This document shows, one piece after another, positions 42,491 to 51,492 of a DNA stretch of 64,000 nt. This DNA comes from Streptomyces cylindrosporus. Lineage in GTDB: Bacteria; Actinomycetota; Actinomycetes; Streptomycetales; Streptomycetaceae. Positions within the stretch are counted from its first letter, which is position 1; every line of letters begins with the position of its first letter. The notes under the pieces are model-generated. The model was not told where the DNA came from. It saw nothing but the letters and a program-made list of their open reading frames with translations, and did no database searches. The stretch is from positions 248,001 through 312,000 of the forward strand of contig NZ_JALDAY010000009.1 in the NCBI RefSeq assembly GCF_022698165.1. Reading direction: 5' to 3'. The translations under genes and the position numbers were made by a program.

Positions 42491-43824
42491 GACGCTGGGT
42501 GCTCCTTCGGAGGTCCGCTCGGGAGGCCCGCCCTGGTGACACCCGGTACCGCCGGGGCGGTCGCGGCGCCGGGGGAGCGCCGGACGAGGGCACGGATGAC
42601 GTACACGCCCGCGACCGCCGATGCCGCCATGCAGGCGGTGATCGACCAGAGCAGGGCGGAGGCGCTGTACTCCATCAGGGCGGGCGTGACGAACGCGACG
42701 CCCGCGAAGACCCCGCGCGACAGGGCGTAGGTGAGGCCCTGCGTGGTGCCGCGGGTGTCCGGGGGCAGCGTGAGCTGCGACCACACCTTGTAACTGGCCT
42801 CCCCGGCAAAGGGGTTGGAGATCTGGTACAGCACGAAGAAGACCAGCATGCCGACGAGGGCGCCGGCCGTGAGGGAGGCGACGCAGAAGGCGAGGATCTG
42901 CACGACGGTGAACACGTAGAACAGCCGGTCGCGCCAGGGCGTGTCGGCGATGCGCACGAAGACGAAGGTCAGCACCAGCGCGATCGGCAGGAAGGCCAGG
43001 TTGATCCCGGTGGCCAGGGACTGCGAGGCACCGCTGACCGTCACCAGCAGATAGGTGCCGAACTGCCCGAAGGTGTTCGCGCCGATGCCCCAGGTGACGT
43101 AGTAGGCGAAGGTCGCGGCCATCGGCAGCAGCGCGGCGCGGTTCACGACGTTCCTGAGCTCGATGCCGCGCGGCGCGGCCAGCGCGGCGGCCTCCCGCGC
43201 GACCTCCGCGTCCGAGGGCTCGTCGGCCAGTTCCAGGCGGGAGCGCAGCTGCCAGGTGACCAGCGCGGCGATGGCCAGATGTCCGGTGATGACGCGCGCC
43301 CCGGTCATGCCCGTGTCGGAGAGGAGGTAGCCGAGGAAGATGACGACGACGATGCCCGCCACCCACATGACCTGCGTGAAGGACACGAGGCGCGCCCGGC
43401 CCTCGGCGGGCGCCGCGTCCGAGACGACGGCCAGGGACGTCGGCAGGTCGGCACCGGCCGCCAGGCCCGCCACGAGCACGCCGACGAACAGCACGACGTC
43501 GTTCGGCGCCAGGGTGATGACGACCGCGCCGACCGCGTAGCAGAAGATGTCCCAGTTGTAGACGCGGCGGCGCCCGAAGATGTCGGCCAGCCGTCCGCCG
43601 ACCAGGGAGCCGACGGCGATGCAGCCGGTGACGATCGCGCTGATCGCGCCCGCCATCCACACGCCCATGTCGTAACTGTCGCGGTAGATGGCCAGGTTGA
43701 CGGCGATGCTGACGATGAGGGCGGCGTCGAGGTAGGACGCCATGCCCGACAGGGCCGCGACCTTCCACAACCGCCAGGGGATGGGTGGTTCCGATCGCTC
43801 GGGAGCAGTCGGGGTTCGGACCAT
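42487..43824 (-). CDS. MFS sugar transporter
   Basis: A 445-residue transporter with 12 spans. VGGRLADIFGRRRVYNWDIFCYA is motif A, and a large central loop (about 215-245) separates the halves, as in sugar-porter family members. GGAG stands nine bases before the ATG. It is the first gene of an operon with the isomerase-like protein, and its promoter contains a LacI-type core in the spacer. Confidence 0.92.
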   Translation of the reverse strand: MVRTPTAPERSEPPIPWRLWKVAALSGMASYLDAALIVSIAVNLAIYRDSYDMGVWMAGAISAIVTGCIAVGSLVGGRLADIFGRRRVYNWDIFCYAVGAVVITLAPNDVVLFVGVLVAGLAAGADLPTSLAVVSDAAPAEGRARLVSFTQVMWVAGIVVVIFLGYLLSDTGMTGARVITGHLAIAALVTWQLRSRLELADEPSDAEVAREAAALAAPRGIELRNVVNRAALLPMAATFAYYVTWGIGANTFGQFGTYLLVTVSGASQSLATGINLAFLPIALVLTFVFVRIADTPWRDRLFYVFTVVQILAFCVASLTAGALVGMLVFFVLYQISNPFAGEASYKVWSQLTLPPDTRGTTQGLTYALSRGVFAGVAFVTPALMEYSASALLWSITACMAASAVAGVYVIRALVRRSPGAATAPAVPGVTRAGLPSGPPKEHPAS

Positions 43825-43866
43825 GATGCGACTCCGTCGGCCGGTTCACGGTGAACAGTGGCCGTG

Positions 43867-43895
43867 AATATAGGCCTCGAAAAACGTTGCAACAA
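43867..43895 (-). promoter_or_regulatory. Promoter TTGTTG-17-TATATT of the MFS/isomerase operon with AACGTT in the spacer
   Basis: On the minus strand TTGTTG (43895-43890) and TATATT (43872-43867) are separated by exactly 17 bases. The spacer carries AACGTT (43883-43888), the core of a LacI-type operator. Confidence 0.65.
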
Positions 43896-43974
43896 CCCCT
43901 CCTGCGCCCATTTGCAGCAAGGAGACGCGGCACTCCTTCCCGCCTCCCGGCTCCGGTGCGACCATTCGAGAAGG

Positions 43975-44002
43975 TTGACGACCGGATGGCGTAAAACGTT
44001 TT
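43975..44002 (+). promoter_or_regulatory. GH106 promoter with LacI operator AAAACGTTTT
   Basis: TTGACG at 43975-43980 is a good -35 box. The perfect palindrome AAAACGTTTT at 43993-44002 lies where the -10 region should be, so a bound LacI protein would block transcription. It resembles the second site in the divergent promoter. Confidence 0.65.
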
Positions 44003-44028
44003 GATCGATGGTCGGAAGGACCGCACCC

Positions 44029-47000
44029 GTGATCTCGTCCGCGCTGCAGCAGCTGTTCGACGACCCGCCCCGGGACTTCGGCCCGACTCCGCTGTGGTGG
44101 TGGTCGGGTGCGAGGGTCACCCGGGAGCGGCTGGCCTGGCAGATGCGGCGGTTCGCCGAGGGTGGCGTCCACAACCTCGTCGTGATCAACCTGGCGCCGG
44201 CCGGCCCGAGCTTCGGCGCCCGTGCCGACGAGCCCGCCTGGTTCGGCGAGGAGTGGTGGGCCCGCTTCACCGACGCCTGCGAACTCGCCCGGGACCTGGG
44301 CATGCGCCTGTGGTTCTACGACCAGCTCGGGTTCTCCGGCGCCAACGTCCAGGGTGCCGTCACCCGCCGGTATCCGGAGGCGGCCGGACTCGCCCTGCGC
44401 TCCCGCAAGGCCGTCAACGGGGCCTTCTCCTCGGGGAGTTCGGGGACCCTCCTGGGCGCGTACTCCGCGGACGGCCGACGCCTGCCCGCCGGTGCGGCGG
44501 CCTCCGAGGACGGCGAGGTGCAGCTGGTCACCGCCGTACCCACCGCGTTCGACTACCTGGACGCGCAGGCCGTTCACCGCCTGATGGACGCCGTCCACCA
44601 CGAGTTCGACCGCCGGGTCCCCGAGTTCCTCGGCAACGTCATCGGCGGAAGCTTCCAGGACGAGCTCCCCGGCACCAACTCCTGGACCCGCCGCTTCCCC
44701 GAGGAGTTCCTGGCCCGCCGCGGCTACGACCTGCTCGACCACCTGCCGGCCCTCTTCCACGACACCGGCCGCACCTCCCGGGCGGCGAAGATCCGCGCCG
44801 ACTACTACGCGGTACGCGCCGAACTCACCGAAGAAGCCCTGTTCAAACCGCTCGCCGCCTGGCACGACGAACGCGGCATGCTCCTCGGCTGCGACCAGAG
44901 CCACCCCGCCCGCTCCGGCCACCCGGCCCAGTCCACCCAGATCTACACCGACTACTTCCGCACCCACCGCTGGTACGGCGCCGCCGGCAGCGACCACCAC
45001 GGTGACTCCAAGGTCCATTCCTCCATGGCCCACCTCTACGGCCACGAGCGCGTCTGGATCGAGGCGTTCCACTCCTCCGGCTGGGGCGGCACCCTGGAGG
45101 AGACCTACGACTGGCTGCTGCCGTTCCTGCGCAGCGGCGCCAACCTCTACAACCCGCACGCCAGTTACTTCGGCACCGCGGGCGGCTGGTTCGAGTGGGC
45201 TCCCCCCTCCACCGACTGGCGCCAGCCCTACTGGCAGCAGTACCCCGCGTTCTCCCGGGCCGTCGCCCGCATCTGCTCGCTGATGTCCTGGGGCACCTAC
45301 AGCGCCGACGTGGCGGTCCTGCACCCGACCGCCACCATGCAGGCGCTCATCCCGCTGGACGCCCCCGTCAAGCACTTCGGCGACGGCCGCCTCGGCGACG
45401 CGTACGCCGATGTCGACGAGACCCAGCGCCACTACCTGGACCTGTGCGGCACCAACAACTGGCTCCGGCCGAGGATCGGCACCCTCGACCGCCACCGCGT
45501 CGCCTTCGACGTCATCGACGACGCCTCGATCCAGGGCGCCAAGACCGACGACGGCGCCCTGCGCGTCAGGGACCTCGCCTACACGGCGGTCGTCCTGCCG
45601 TCGGCGAGCGTCCTGGAGGAGGAGACGGCCCGCCGGCTGGCCGAACTCCTCGACGCAGGCGGGCGGGTGGTGGTCGTCGGCCGGCCGCCGGCCCACGCGT
45701 CCGGCGCGTCCGGCGACGACTCCGTCGTGGCCGCGCTGACGGCCCATCCCCGTATCGAGCGGGTGCCCGACGCCGAGACCGCCGCGACCACGGTCGCCGA
45801 TGCCGCCGGCTACGCGACGGGAGACGTACCCCTGCTGGTCAGGCGGCAGGGCGACACCGCCGTCGCCCTCGTCACCGGGGCCTTCCCCGACGCCCGCACC
45901 CATCCGCCGAAAGGCCACCACGAGATCGACCCCGCGCGCTACGCCCGCACCTCCACCGTCACCGTCCACGCCCCCGTCGCCGAGGCCGAGACCTGGAACC
46001 CCGCGACGGGCACCCGCGAAACCGCGCACGTCAGCGTCGCCGACGGCGTATCGACCATCGAGGTGCCCCTGAACGGCGCCCCGGCCGCCCTCGTCGTCTG
46101 GCGCGAAGGCCCCCCGACGGACCGCGGGCCCGCCGATCCACTCCGCCCCTCGGCGACCGTCGGCCTCTCCACCGGCTGGCAGGGCAGCCTCACTCCCACC
46201 CTGGACAACACCTGGGGCGACCTGGCACTGCCCGCCGGAACGTCCGTCGCCGAACCGCAGATCTGGACCATGGCGTGGACCGAGGGCGACCGCCCCTGGG
46301 AACGGACGCGAGTTACGTACGGCAACCGGGTCCGCGTCCTGCCGCCCGTGCCCGCGGCGCAGGCCCCCGCTCCCCTGGACAGCGCCCGCGTCGAGCGGAT
46401 CCTGGCCGGTGAGTCCGAACTGGCGCCCGCGGACTGGGGTGTCTCGCTCCACTCGTCGAGCCGCGGACACCCGGAGCCGTACGGTCTGCTCGGCAACAAG
46501 GGGCTGGTGACCGAGGAGTTCGTCCATGTCCCGGTACCGGGCAAGGGGACCGTCGCCCGGATCCGGACGATCGTCGAGACCGACCACCGCGGGCCCGCCG
46601 ACCTCCACGTGGGCGCGGCGGCGGTGAAACGCCTGTGGTGGAACGGCAGTCGACTGGACACGACCGGCGGCTTCCTGGCCTCCGCCCGCGTGGACGTCGA
46701 ACGGGCCCGCAACGTCCTCGAGTACGAGCTGTCCGACGCCGAGAACCGGCTCCGGACCATCTCGGGCGCCGCCGGAACCCCGCTGGGGAGCTGGTTCTGC
46801 CTGTCCCGTCCGGACGCGTTCGCGCCCCGCCCGCAGTTCATGTGCCTGCCCGAAGGTGTACGACCGGAAGGCACGGTCACCTACCACGGCACGGTACGCA
46901 CCACGGCCGGGACAGCGGCCGTGCTCGTCGTGGGCGCCGCCGTCGGCGTCACCGTACTGCTCGACGGCGAGGTCGTGGCACGGCAGGAGAAGGCCGAGTA

Positions 47001-47952
47001 CTACGAGTCCGACTGGGGCGCGGTCCCGATGTTCTTCCGCCACGAACTCCCCCTCGGGGCGGGCGATCACACCCTCGACGTCGTGGCCGACAGCGTCACC
47101 GCACGGGACGCCGTCTTCGTCGACCTCGTCGCGGAGGCCGAGCCCGTCGCGCTGGTCAGCGGGGCCGGCTGGGCGGCGGAGACGGGGGAGTGGCGCGGCC
47201 GTACCGTCGAACACGAGGGCAGGTGGGGGGAGTTGCAGCACTGCCACGCCGCGGTACGCCCTCACCCGCTGCCGCACACCGAGTGGCTCACCGGCGAGCC
47301 CGCGCTCGGCGACCCCGTACTCCCGTTGCGCTGCACGGACGGCGTCCACGGGCGCGCCCAGCGCTTCCGCTTCACCGTGCCGCCGGGCACCGTGTCACTC
47401 GACCTGCCGCTGGCGCTCCCGGCAGTGGTGAGGTCGGCGGATGGCGAACTCGCGCTGGACGGACAGAAGGTGAATCTCCGTCAACCAGTGGCGGAGCCAA
47501 CGGAGATCGAGGTCGTCACCGAACCCACGGCCGTGCTGCGAGGCGGCTCCGCCTGGCGGGGGCCCGTGCGCGTCCGTACCGTACCTGCGCCGCTGCCGCT
47601 CGGCGACTGGCGGTCGCTGGGGCTGGGGAGTTGGAGCGGTGGCGTGACGTACGCACGTGATCTCGACGTGCCCGCGGGGGCGGATCCGGTGCTGGACCTG
47701 GGGCGGGTGCGCGGCAGTTGTGAGGTTCGGGTCGACGGGGAGTCCGTCGGCGAGGCGTTCTGCGCGCCCTACCGCTTCGAGTTGCGCGGGGTCGCGGGGC
47801 GCAGGGTTCATGTCGAGGTGACCGTCCACAACACGCTGGCGCCGTATCTGGCCGAAGCGACCCCGACCGCCTGGGCGTTCGACGCGCAGCGCTCGTCGGG
47901 GCTGCTGGGGCCGGTGACGCTCCTGATCCCGGCCTCAGATGCCGGGGAGTGA
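44029..47952 (+). CDS. Large glycoside hydrolase, GH106-like (alpha-L-rhamnosidase type)
   Basis: A 1307-residue enzyme. GTG 44029 has GGAAGGA eight bases upstream; ATG 44008 in the same frame lacks one. The N-terminal barrel matches GH106-type proteins: LWWWSGARVTRERLAWQMRRFAEGGV, RLWFYDQLGFSGANVQG, GGSFQDELPG and ERVWIEAFHSSGWGGTLEE, with glutamates in the last two as catalytic candidates. Later parts include an amidotransferase-like segment (AVVLPSASVLEEETARRLAEL) and several beta-sandwich domains, ending in a GH2-type sugar-binding fold (VTYARDLDVPAGADPVLDLG). No signal peptide is present, so it acts on imported oligosaccharides. The end overlaps the convergent LacI gene by 18 bases. Confidence 0.85.
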   Translation: MISSALQQLFDDPPRDFGPTPLWWWSGARVTRERLAWQMRRFAEGGVHNLVVINLAPAGPSFGARADEPAWFGEEWWARFTDACELARDLGMRLWFYDQLGFSGANVQGAVTRRYPEAAGLALRSRKAVNGAFSSGSSGTLLGAYSADGRRLPAGAAASEDGEVQLVTAVPTAFDYLDAQAVHRLMDAVHHEFDRRVPEFLGNVIGGSFQDELPGTNSWTRRFPEEFLARRGYDLLDHLPALFHDTGRTSRAAKIRADYYAVRAELTEEALFKPLAAWHDERGMLLGCDQSHPARSGHPAQSTQIYTDYFRTHRWYGAAGSDHHGDSKVHSSMAHLYGHERVWIEAFHSSGWGGTLEETYDWLLPFLRSGANLYNPHASYFGTAGGWFEWAPPSTDWRQPYWQQYPAFSRAVARICSLMSWGTYSADVAVLHPTATMQALIPLDAPVKHFGDGRLGDAYADVDETQRHYLDLCGTNNWLRPRIGTLDRHRVAFDVIDDASIQGAKTDDGALRVRDLAYTAVVLPSASVLEEETARRLAELLDAGGRVVVVGRPPAHASGASGDDSVVAALTAHPRIERVPDAETAATTVADAAGYATGDVPLLVRRQGDTAVALVTGAFPDARTHPPKGHHEIDPARYARTSTVTVHAPVAEAETWNPATGTRETAHVSVADGVSTIEVPLNGAPAALVVWREGPPTDRGPADPLRPSATVGLSTGWQGSLTPTLDNTWGDLALPAGTSVAEPQIWTMAWTEGDRPWERTRVTYGNRVRVLPPVPAAQAPAPLDSARVERILAGESELAPADWGVSLHSSSRGHPEPYGLLGNKGLVTEEFVHVPVPGKGTVARIRTIVETDHRGPADLHVGAAAVKRLWWNGSRLDTTGGFLASARVDVERARNVLEYELSDAENRLRTISGAAGTPLGSWFCLSRPDAFAPRPQFMCLPEGVRPEGTVTYHGTVRTTAGTAAVLVVGAAVGVTVLLDGEVVARQEKAEYYESDWGAVPMFFRHELPLGAGDHTLDVVADSVTARDAVFVDLVAEAEPVALVSGAGWAAETGEWRGRTVEHEGRWGELQHCHAAVRPHPLPHTEWLTGEPALGDPVLPLRCTDGVHGRAQRFRFTVPPGTVSLDLPLALPAVVRSADGELALDGQKVNLRQPVAEPTEIEVVTEPTAVLRGGSAWRGPVRVRTVPAPLPLGDWRSLGLGSWSGGVTYARDLDVPAGADPVLDLGRVRGSCEVRVDGESVGEAFCAPYRFELRGVAGRRVHVEVTVHNTLAPYLAEATPTAWAFDAQRSSGLLGPVTLLIPASDAGE

Positions 47953-48954
47953 GCCGGTGGAGTCCCGCAGGACCAGCGTGGGCGCGAACACCCTTGTCTC
48001 GTGGGCGTGTTCGGCGCGCGCCTCCACCTCGTCGAGGAGCATCTCCACGGCGGCCCGGCCGAGCTCCTCGACGGGCTGGCGGACGGTCGTCAGGGTCGTG
48101 CCGACGAAGCTGGCGATGTCGAGGTCGCCGTAGCCCACCACCCGTACGTCCTCGGGGACCTTCACGCCCCGCTCGGCCAGGCCGCGGCACAGGCCGGCGG
48201 CGAGGAAGTCGTTGGTGCAGAAGACCCCGTCGGGCAGGTCGTCGAGCCGGCCGGCGATCTCCATGCCGTACGCCACCGTCATCTCCTCGGCGACCACCTG
48301 GCCGAGGCTCGCCTCGCGCCGGGTGCGCACGGCCTGCCGGGCGCCCTGGTAGCGGTCGGCGCACTGCCGTATCGAGCGCTCGCCGTTGACGACGAGGATG
48401 TCGCGGGCCCCGCACTCCAGCAGGTGCTGCACGGCGATGCGCCCACCGGCGATGTCGTCGACGGACACGGAGCAGCCGTCCTGCGCCGGCATCGCCCGGT
48501 CGGCCAGCACCAGCGGGATGCCCCGCTCGCGCAGCCGGTCGAGCCGGGTGGGGTCGGCGCTGAGGGGGACCACGACGGCACCGACCGCGCGCTGCCGGAC
48601 GAGCATGGTGAAGTAGCCCTGCTCGCGCTCGGGGGCGTCCCCGCTGTGGCAGAGCACGAGCGAGTAGCCGTGGTCGTAGGCCGCGTCCGCGGCGCCCCGG
48701 GCGATGCGGGCGTAGAAGGAGTTCGTCACGTCGGGCAGGACCAGCCCGATCGAGGACGAGTGCCCCGTGCGCAGTCCGGAGGCCCCGGGGTGGGGGACGT
48801 AGTCGAGGGCGGCGACCGCCTCACGGACCCGCTCGGCGGTGCGGGCGTTGACCCGCTCCGGGCGGTTGAGCACGTTCGACACCGTCGACACCGAGACGCC
48901 GGCGGCGGCCGCGACGTCCTGAATTCGGGCGGGGCGAACCGGGATGGCGTCCAC
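47935..48954 (-). CDS. LacI-family transcriptional regulator
   Basis: A 339-residue LacI repressor. The helix-turn-helix and hinge read RIQDVAAAAGVSVSTVSNVLNRPERV; the effector domain has SIGLVLPDVTNSFYARIARG, GCSVSVDDIAGGRIAVQHLL and VRVVGYGDLDIASFVGTTLTTVRQP. GTG 48954 has GAGGG unusually close. It is convergent with the GH106-like gene and is the best candidate to bind the AACGTT palindromes in that gene's divergent promoter region. Confidence 0.94.
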   Translation of the reverse strand: MDAIPVRPARIQDVAAAAGVSVSTVSNVLNRPERVNARTAERVREAVAALDYVPHPGASGLRTGHSSSIGLVLPDVTNSFYARIARGAADAAYDHGYSLVLCHSGDAPEREQGYFTMLVRQRAVGAVVVPLSADPTRLDRLRERGIPLVLADRAMPAQDGCSVSVDDIAGGRIAVQHLLECGARDILVVNGERSIRQCADRYQGARQAVRTRREASLGQVVAEEMTVAYGMEIAGRLDDLPDGVFCTNDFLAAGLCRGLAERGVKVPEDVRVVGYGDLDIASFVGTTLTTVRQPVEELGRAAVEMLLDEVEARAEHAHETRVFAPTLVLRDSTGSLPGI

Positions 48955-49008
48955 CCCCTCGCTGTGACAGCCGCGCGACCAGGCACGACGTGGTCCTCGT
49001 AGGCGAGG

Positions 49009-49248
49009 TCAGTGTACCCCGGCCGGGCTTGCATCGTTTTCCGTCGGCAGCGGACGGGAGGATCTGACACCCAGCCGGAAGCCGACGCCCCGCACCGCCT
49101 GGATCGACAGGGCCTCGCCGAGCTTGTGCCGCAGGGCGATCACCAGGCTGTCCACCCGCTCGGTCTCGGTGAGGAAGGCCGGCAGGGCGTGCTCCTTCGG
49201 GCTCAGCCGCAGCTCGGTGCCGTCCAGGTAGGCGCGGTGTGAGCTCAA
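49009..49248 (-). pseudogene. Remnant of an OmpR-type winged-helix domain
   Basis: A 79-codon frame from a TTG reads AYLDGTELRLSPKEHALPAFL and then RVDSLVIALRHKLGEALSIQ and AVRGVGFRLG, the beginning and end of an OmpR/PhoB effector domain. The roughly 30 residues between them, containing the start of the recognition region, are missing, and there is no receiver domain or ribosome site. It is best explained as the tail of a deleted response regulator gene. Confidence 0.7.
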
Positions 49249-49442
49249 GGTAGCGACAGTGCGGGGCGGTTGGTCTCCACCGCAGGACCGAAGCGGGCGC
49301 GGGCGAGTAGTACGGCGGTAGTGAGCGCCGTCCTCCCACGGCAGGCCCCGGCAGCCGCGGGCCTGTCCACGCGCGCACCGAAAGAGGGGCGTGGGACCGT
49401 GTTCGCGTTGCCCCGTCCGGCGCCCCGGCGCACGCTGGACGC
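49249..49442. other. Intergenic region without recognisable elements
   Basis: These 194 bases lie between the winged-helix remnant and the IclR start. No hairpin, operator or small gene stands out; part may be residual sequence of the deleted regulator locus. Confidence 0.4.
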
Positions 49443-50201
49443 ATGGGTGCGCGTGACGGTCCTACGCTGATCACCTCCGTCCAGCGGGCCTTCCGGCTGC
49501 TGGAGGCGGTGAGCGCGCACGAGAGCGGCGCGCCCGCCAAACAGCTGGCGCGCGAGGCCGGGCTGCCGCTGGCCACCGCCTATCACCTGCTGCGCACGCT
49601 GGTCCACGACGGATACCTGCGGAAACTGGACGGCGGCAGGTTCGTGCTCGGCGACAAGCTGCAGACCCTGCGGTCCGACGGCCGCGGGCAGGCGCTGCTC
49701 AGCCGGGTCCGGCCCACCCTCGCCGCCCTGCGCGACGAGCTCGGCGCCGCCGCCTACCTCACCTTCTTCGAGGACGGCGAGATCCGGGTCGCCGAGATCG
49801 TCGACGGCCCCCGCGCGCCCCGCGTCGACCTCTGGGTCGGCTTCGAGGACGCGGGCCACGCCACCGCGCTGGGCAAGTCCGTGCTGCGGGAACTGGACGA
49901 CGAGGCCCGCAAGGACTACCTCTCCCGGCACCACCTCGCCGACCTCACCCCCCGGACCGTCACCAGCCTGCCGGAGCTGCTCCGCCGCCTCGACGACCCG
50001 CCCCTGGCCCCGGCCGTCACCGACCTGGAGGAGTACACGCTCGGCACGGTCTGCGTCGCCGTACCCGTCTACCACGGGGACACCATCGGCTCGCTCGGCG
50101 TCTCCCTGCCCGCGGACCGGCTCGCCACGCTGCCGGAGGTCCGGGCCCGCCTGCTCCCCACCGCGAGCCGGGTGACCCGAAGCCTCTCGCTCACTATCTG
50201 A
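49443..50201 (+). CDS. IclR-family transcriptional regulator
   Basis: A 252-residue IclR protein. The winged helix is VQRAFRLLEAVSAHESGAPAKQLAREAGLPLATAYHLLRTL in outline; the effector domain has AAYLTFFEDGEIRVAEIVDGP and GHATALGKSVLRELDDEARKDYL. The ATG has no clear ribosome site. Neighbours do not reveal its regulon; a general or distant target is possible. Confidence 0.92.
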   Translation: MGARDGPTLITSVQRAFRLLEAVSAHESGAPAKQLAREAGLPLATAYHLLRTLVHDGYLRKLDGGRFVLGDKLQTLRSDGRGQALLSRVRPTLAALRDELGAAAYLTFFEDGEIRVAEIVDGPRAPRVDLWVGFEDAGHATALGKSVLRELDDEARKDYLSRHHLADLTPRTVTSLPELLRRLDDPPLAPAVTDLEEYTLGTVCVAVPVYHGDTIGSLGVSLPADRLATLPEVRARLLPTASRVTRSLSLTI

Positions 50202-50235
50202 AATCCCGCTCCTTGTGACCCGCCGGGTCGAACAC

Positions 50236-50251
50236 GTTTCCTGGAGGAAAC
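50236..50251. terminator. Small hairpin GTTTCC-TGGA-GGAAAC after the IclR gene
   Basis: A short perfect stem lies 34 bases after the IclR stop and 64 bases before the phosphatase start. It could be a weak terminator or a regulatory element of the following gene. Confidence 0.4.
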
Positions 50252-50315
50252 AGGCAATTCGGGAACGCGTCCCGTGCGGAGCGGCCCGGACACAGGTGAG
50301 GACTGCGCACGCACT

Positions 50316-51485
50316 ATGAGTCGGGCTCGACGAGACAGCGGTGGCAGCTGTGCCGCCGCGGGGCTGGCCGCCGGGACGCCACTGCTGCCCGTGCTGATCG
50401 TCTGCGCCGTCGCGCTCGTCGACCTGGTCGGCGGGGCGGGCATGATGTGGCTCCCCTTGCTCGCCGCCGGACCCGCCCTGGCCGCCAGCACCAACGGCCC
50501 GCGCGGTGTCGCCTGCGTCGGTCTGCTCGCCGTCCTGCTGGGGGCGCTGCTCGGCGCCCGCGACGGGGTTCCGGTCCGCGAGCTGGCGGCCGTACTGTCC
50601 GCCCTGCTCGCCGTGACCCTGGCGAGCGGACTGGCCTGTCTGCTGCGCGCCCGCCGGGAGCGCGTCCTCGCGGCGGTCCGCTCGGTCGCCGAGACCGCCC
50701 AGCACGCCCTGCTGGTGCCCGTGCCCGAGCGGGTCGGCCCCTTCCAGGTCGCCGTCCGCTACAGCGCCGCGGCGGCCGAGGCCAGGATCGGCGGGGACCT
50801 CTACGCGCTCATCCCGACCCCGTACGGCGTCCGGCTGATCGTCGGCGACGTGCGCGGCAAGGGCCTGCCCGCCGTGGGCACCGCCGCGCTGGTGCTCGGC
50901 GTCTTCCGCGAGGCCGCGTACGACGAGCCCGACCTGCTCGCCGTCGTCGACCGGATAGAGCGCAGCCTGGCCCGCAACCTCGGCGGCGACGACTTCGTCA
51001 CCGCCGTGGTCGCCGGACACCCGCGGCCGGGCCACCTGGAGGTGGTGAACTGCGGACACGCGCCCCCGCTGCTCGTCCGTGCCTCCGGGGCCGTCACGGC
51101 GGTGGAGCCCGTCGACCCCGCCCCGCCGCTCGGCCTGCGCGCACTCACCGGGCACACGCCCGGCCTGCAGGTCCTGCCCTTCGCCGACGGGGACCAGCTG
51201 CTGCTCTACACGGACGGGGTCACCGAGGCGCGCGACCGCGGCCGTGCCTTCTACCCCCTGCACCAAGGCCTGGCCCGGCACGCCTGTGACGACCCGGCCC
51301 ACACCCTCGCCGCCCTCCACGACGAACTCCTCGCCCACGTGGGCGGCCGGCTCCACGACGACGCGGCGCTGCTGCTGATCCGCAAGCCGGCCGCCGCCGA
51401 GCCGGACGTCCCCAGGACGATCGTTCCGCACCCGGTGGCCGAGGCGGCGCGCGACAGCGGGGACCAGACCGCCGAGGCCGTGTGA
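50316..51485 (+). CDS. Membrane-anchored PP2C-type (SpoIIE) serine phosphatase
   Basis: A 389-residue protein with three hydrophobic helices (about 30-130) and a SpoIIE/PP2C phosphatase domain: RIGGDLYALIPTPYGVRLIVGDVRGKGLPA, GDDFVTAVVAGHPRPG, VNCGHAPPLLV and LLLYTDGVTEARDRGRAFYPL in outline, ending with HDDAALLLI. Metal-binding aspartates are present in GGDLY, GDVRGKG and DGVTE. Such proteins dephosphorylate anti-anti-sigma factors. ATG 50316 is chosen, with GAGGA rather distant. No anti-sigma gene is adjacent. Confidence 0.92.
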   Translation: MSRARRDSGGSCAAAGLAAGTPLLPVLIVCAVALVDLVGGAGMMWLPLLAAGPALAASTNGPRGVACVGLLAVLLGALLGARDGVPVRELAAVLSALLAVTLASGLACLLRARRERVLAAVRSVAETAQHALLVPVPERVGPFQVAVRYSAAAAEARIGGDLYALIPTPYGVRLIVGDVRGKGLPAVGTAALVLGVFREAAYDEPDLLAVVDRIERSLARNLGGDDFVTAVVAGHPRPGHLEVVNCGHAPPLLVRASGAVTAVEPVDPAPPLGLRALTGHTPGLQVLPFADGDQLLLYTDGVTEARDRGRAFYPLHQGLARHACDDPAHTLAALHDELLAHVGGRLHDDAALLLIRKPAAAEPDVPRTIVPHPVAEAARDSGDQTAEAV

Positions 51486-51492
51486 CCCCGGC

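Noticed and set aside
43846..47349. 1167-codon open frame on the minus strand opposite the GH106-like gene
   Set aside because: It is an antisense shadow caused by extreme GC bias; its translation is low-complexity Gly/Arg/Val-rich with no domain, whereas the plus-strand frame has clear glycosidase motifs and a ribosome site.
49245..51431. 728-codon minus-strand frame opposite IclR and the SpoIIE phosphatase
   Set aside because: Antisense shadow; both plus-strand genes have complete domains.
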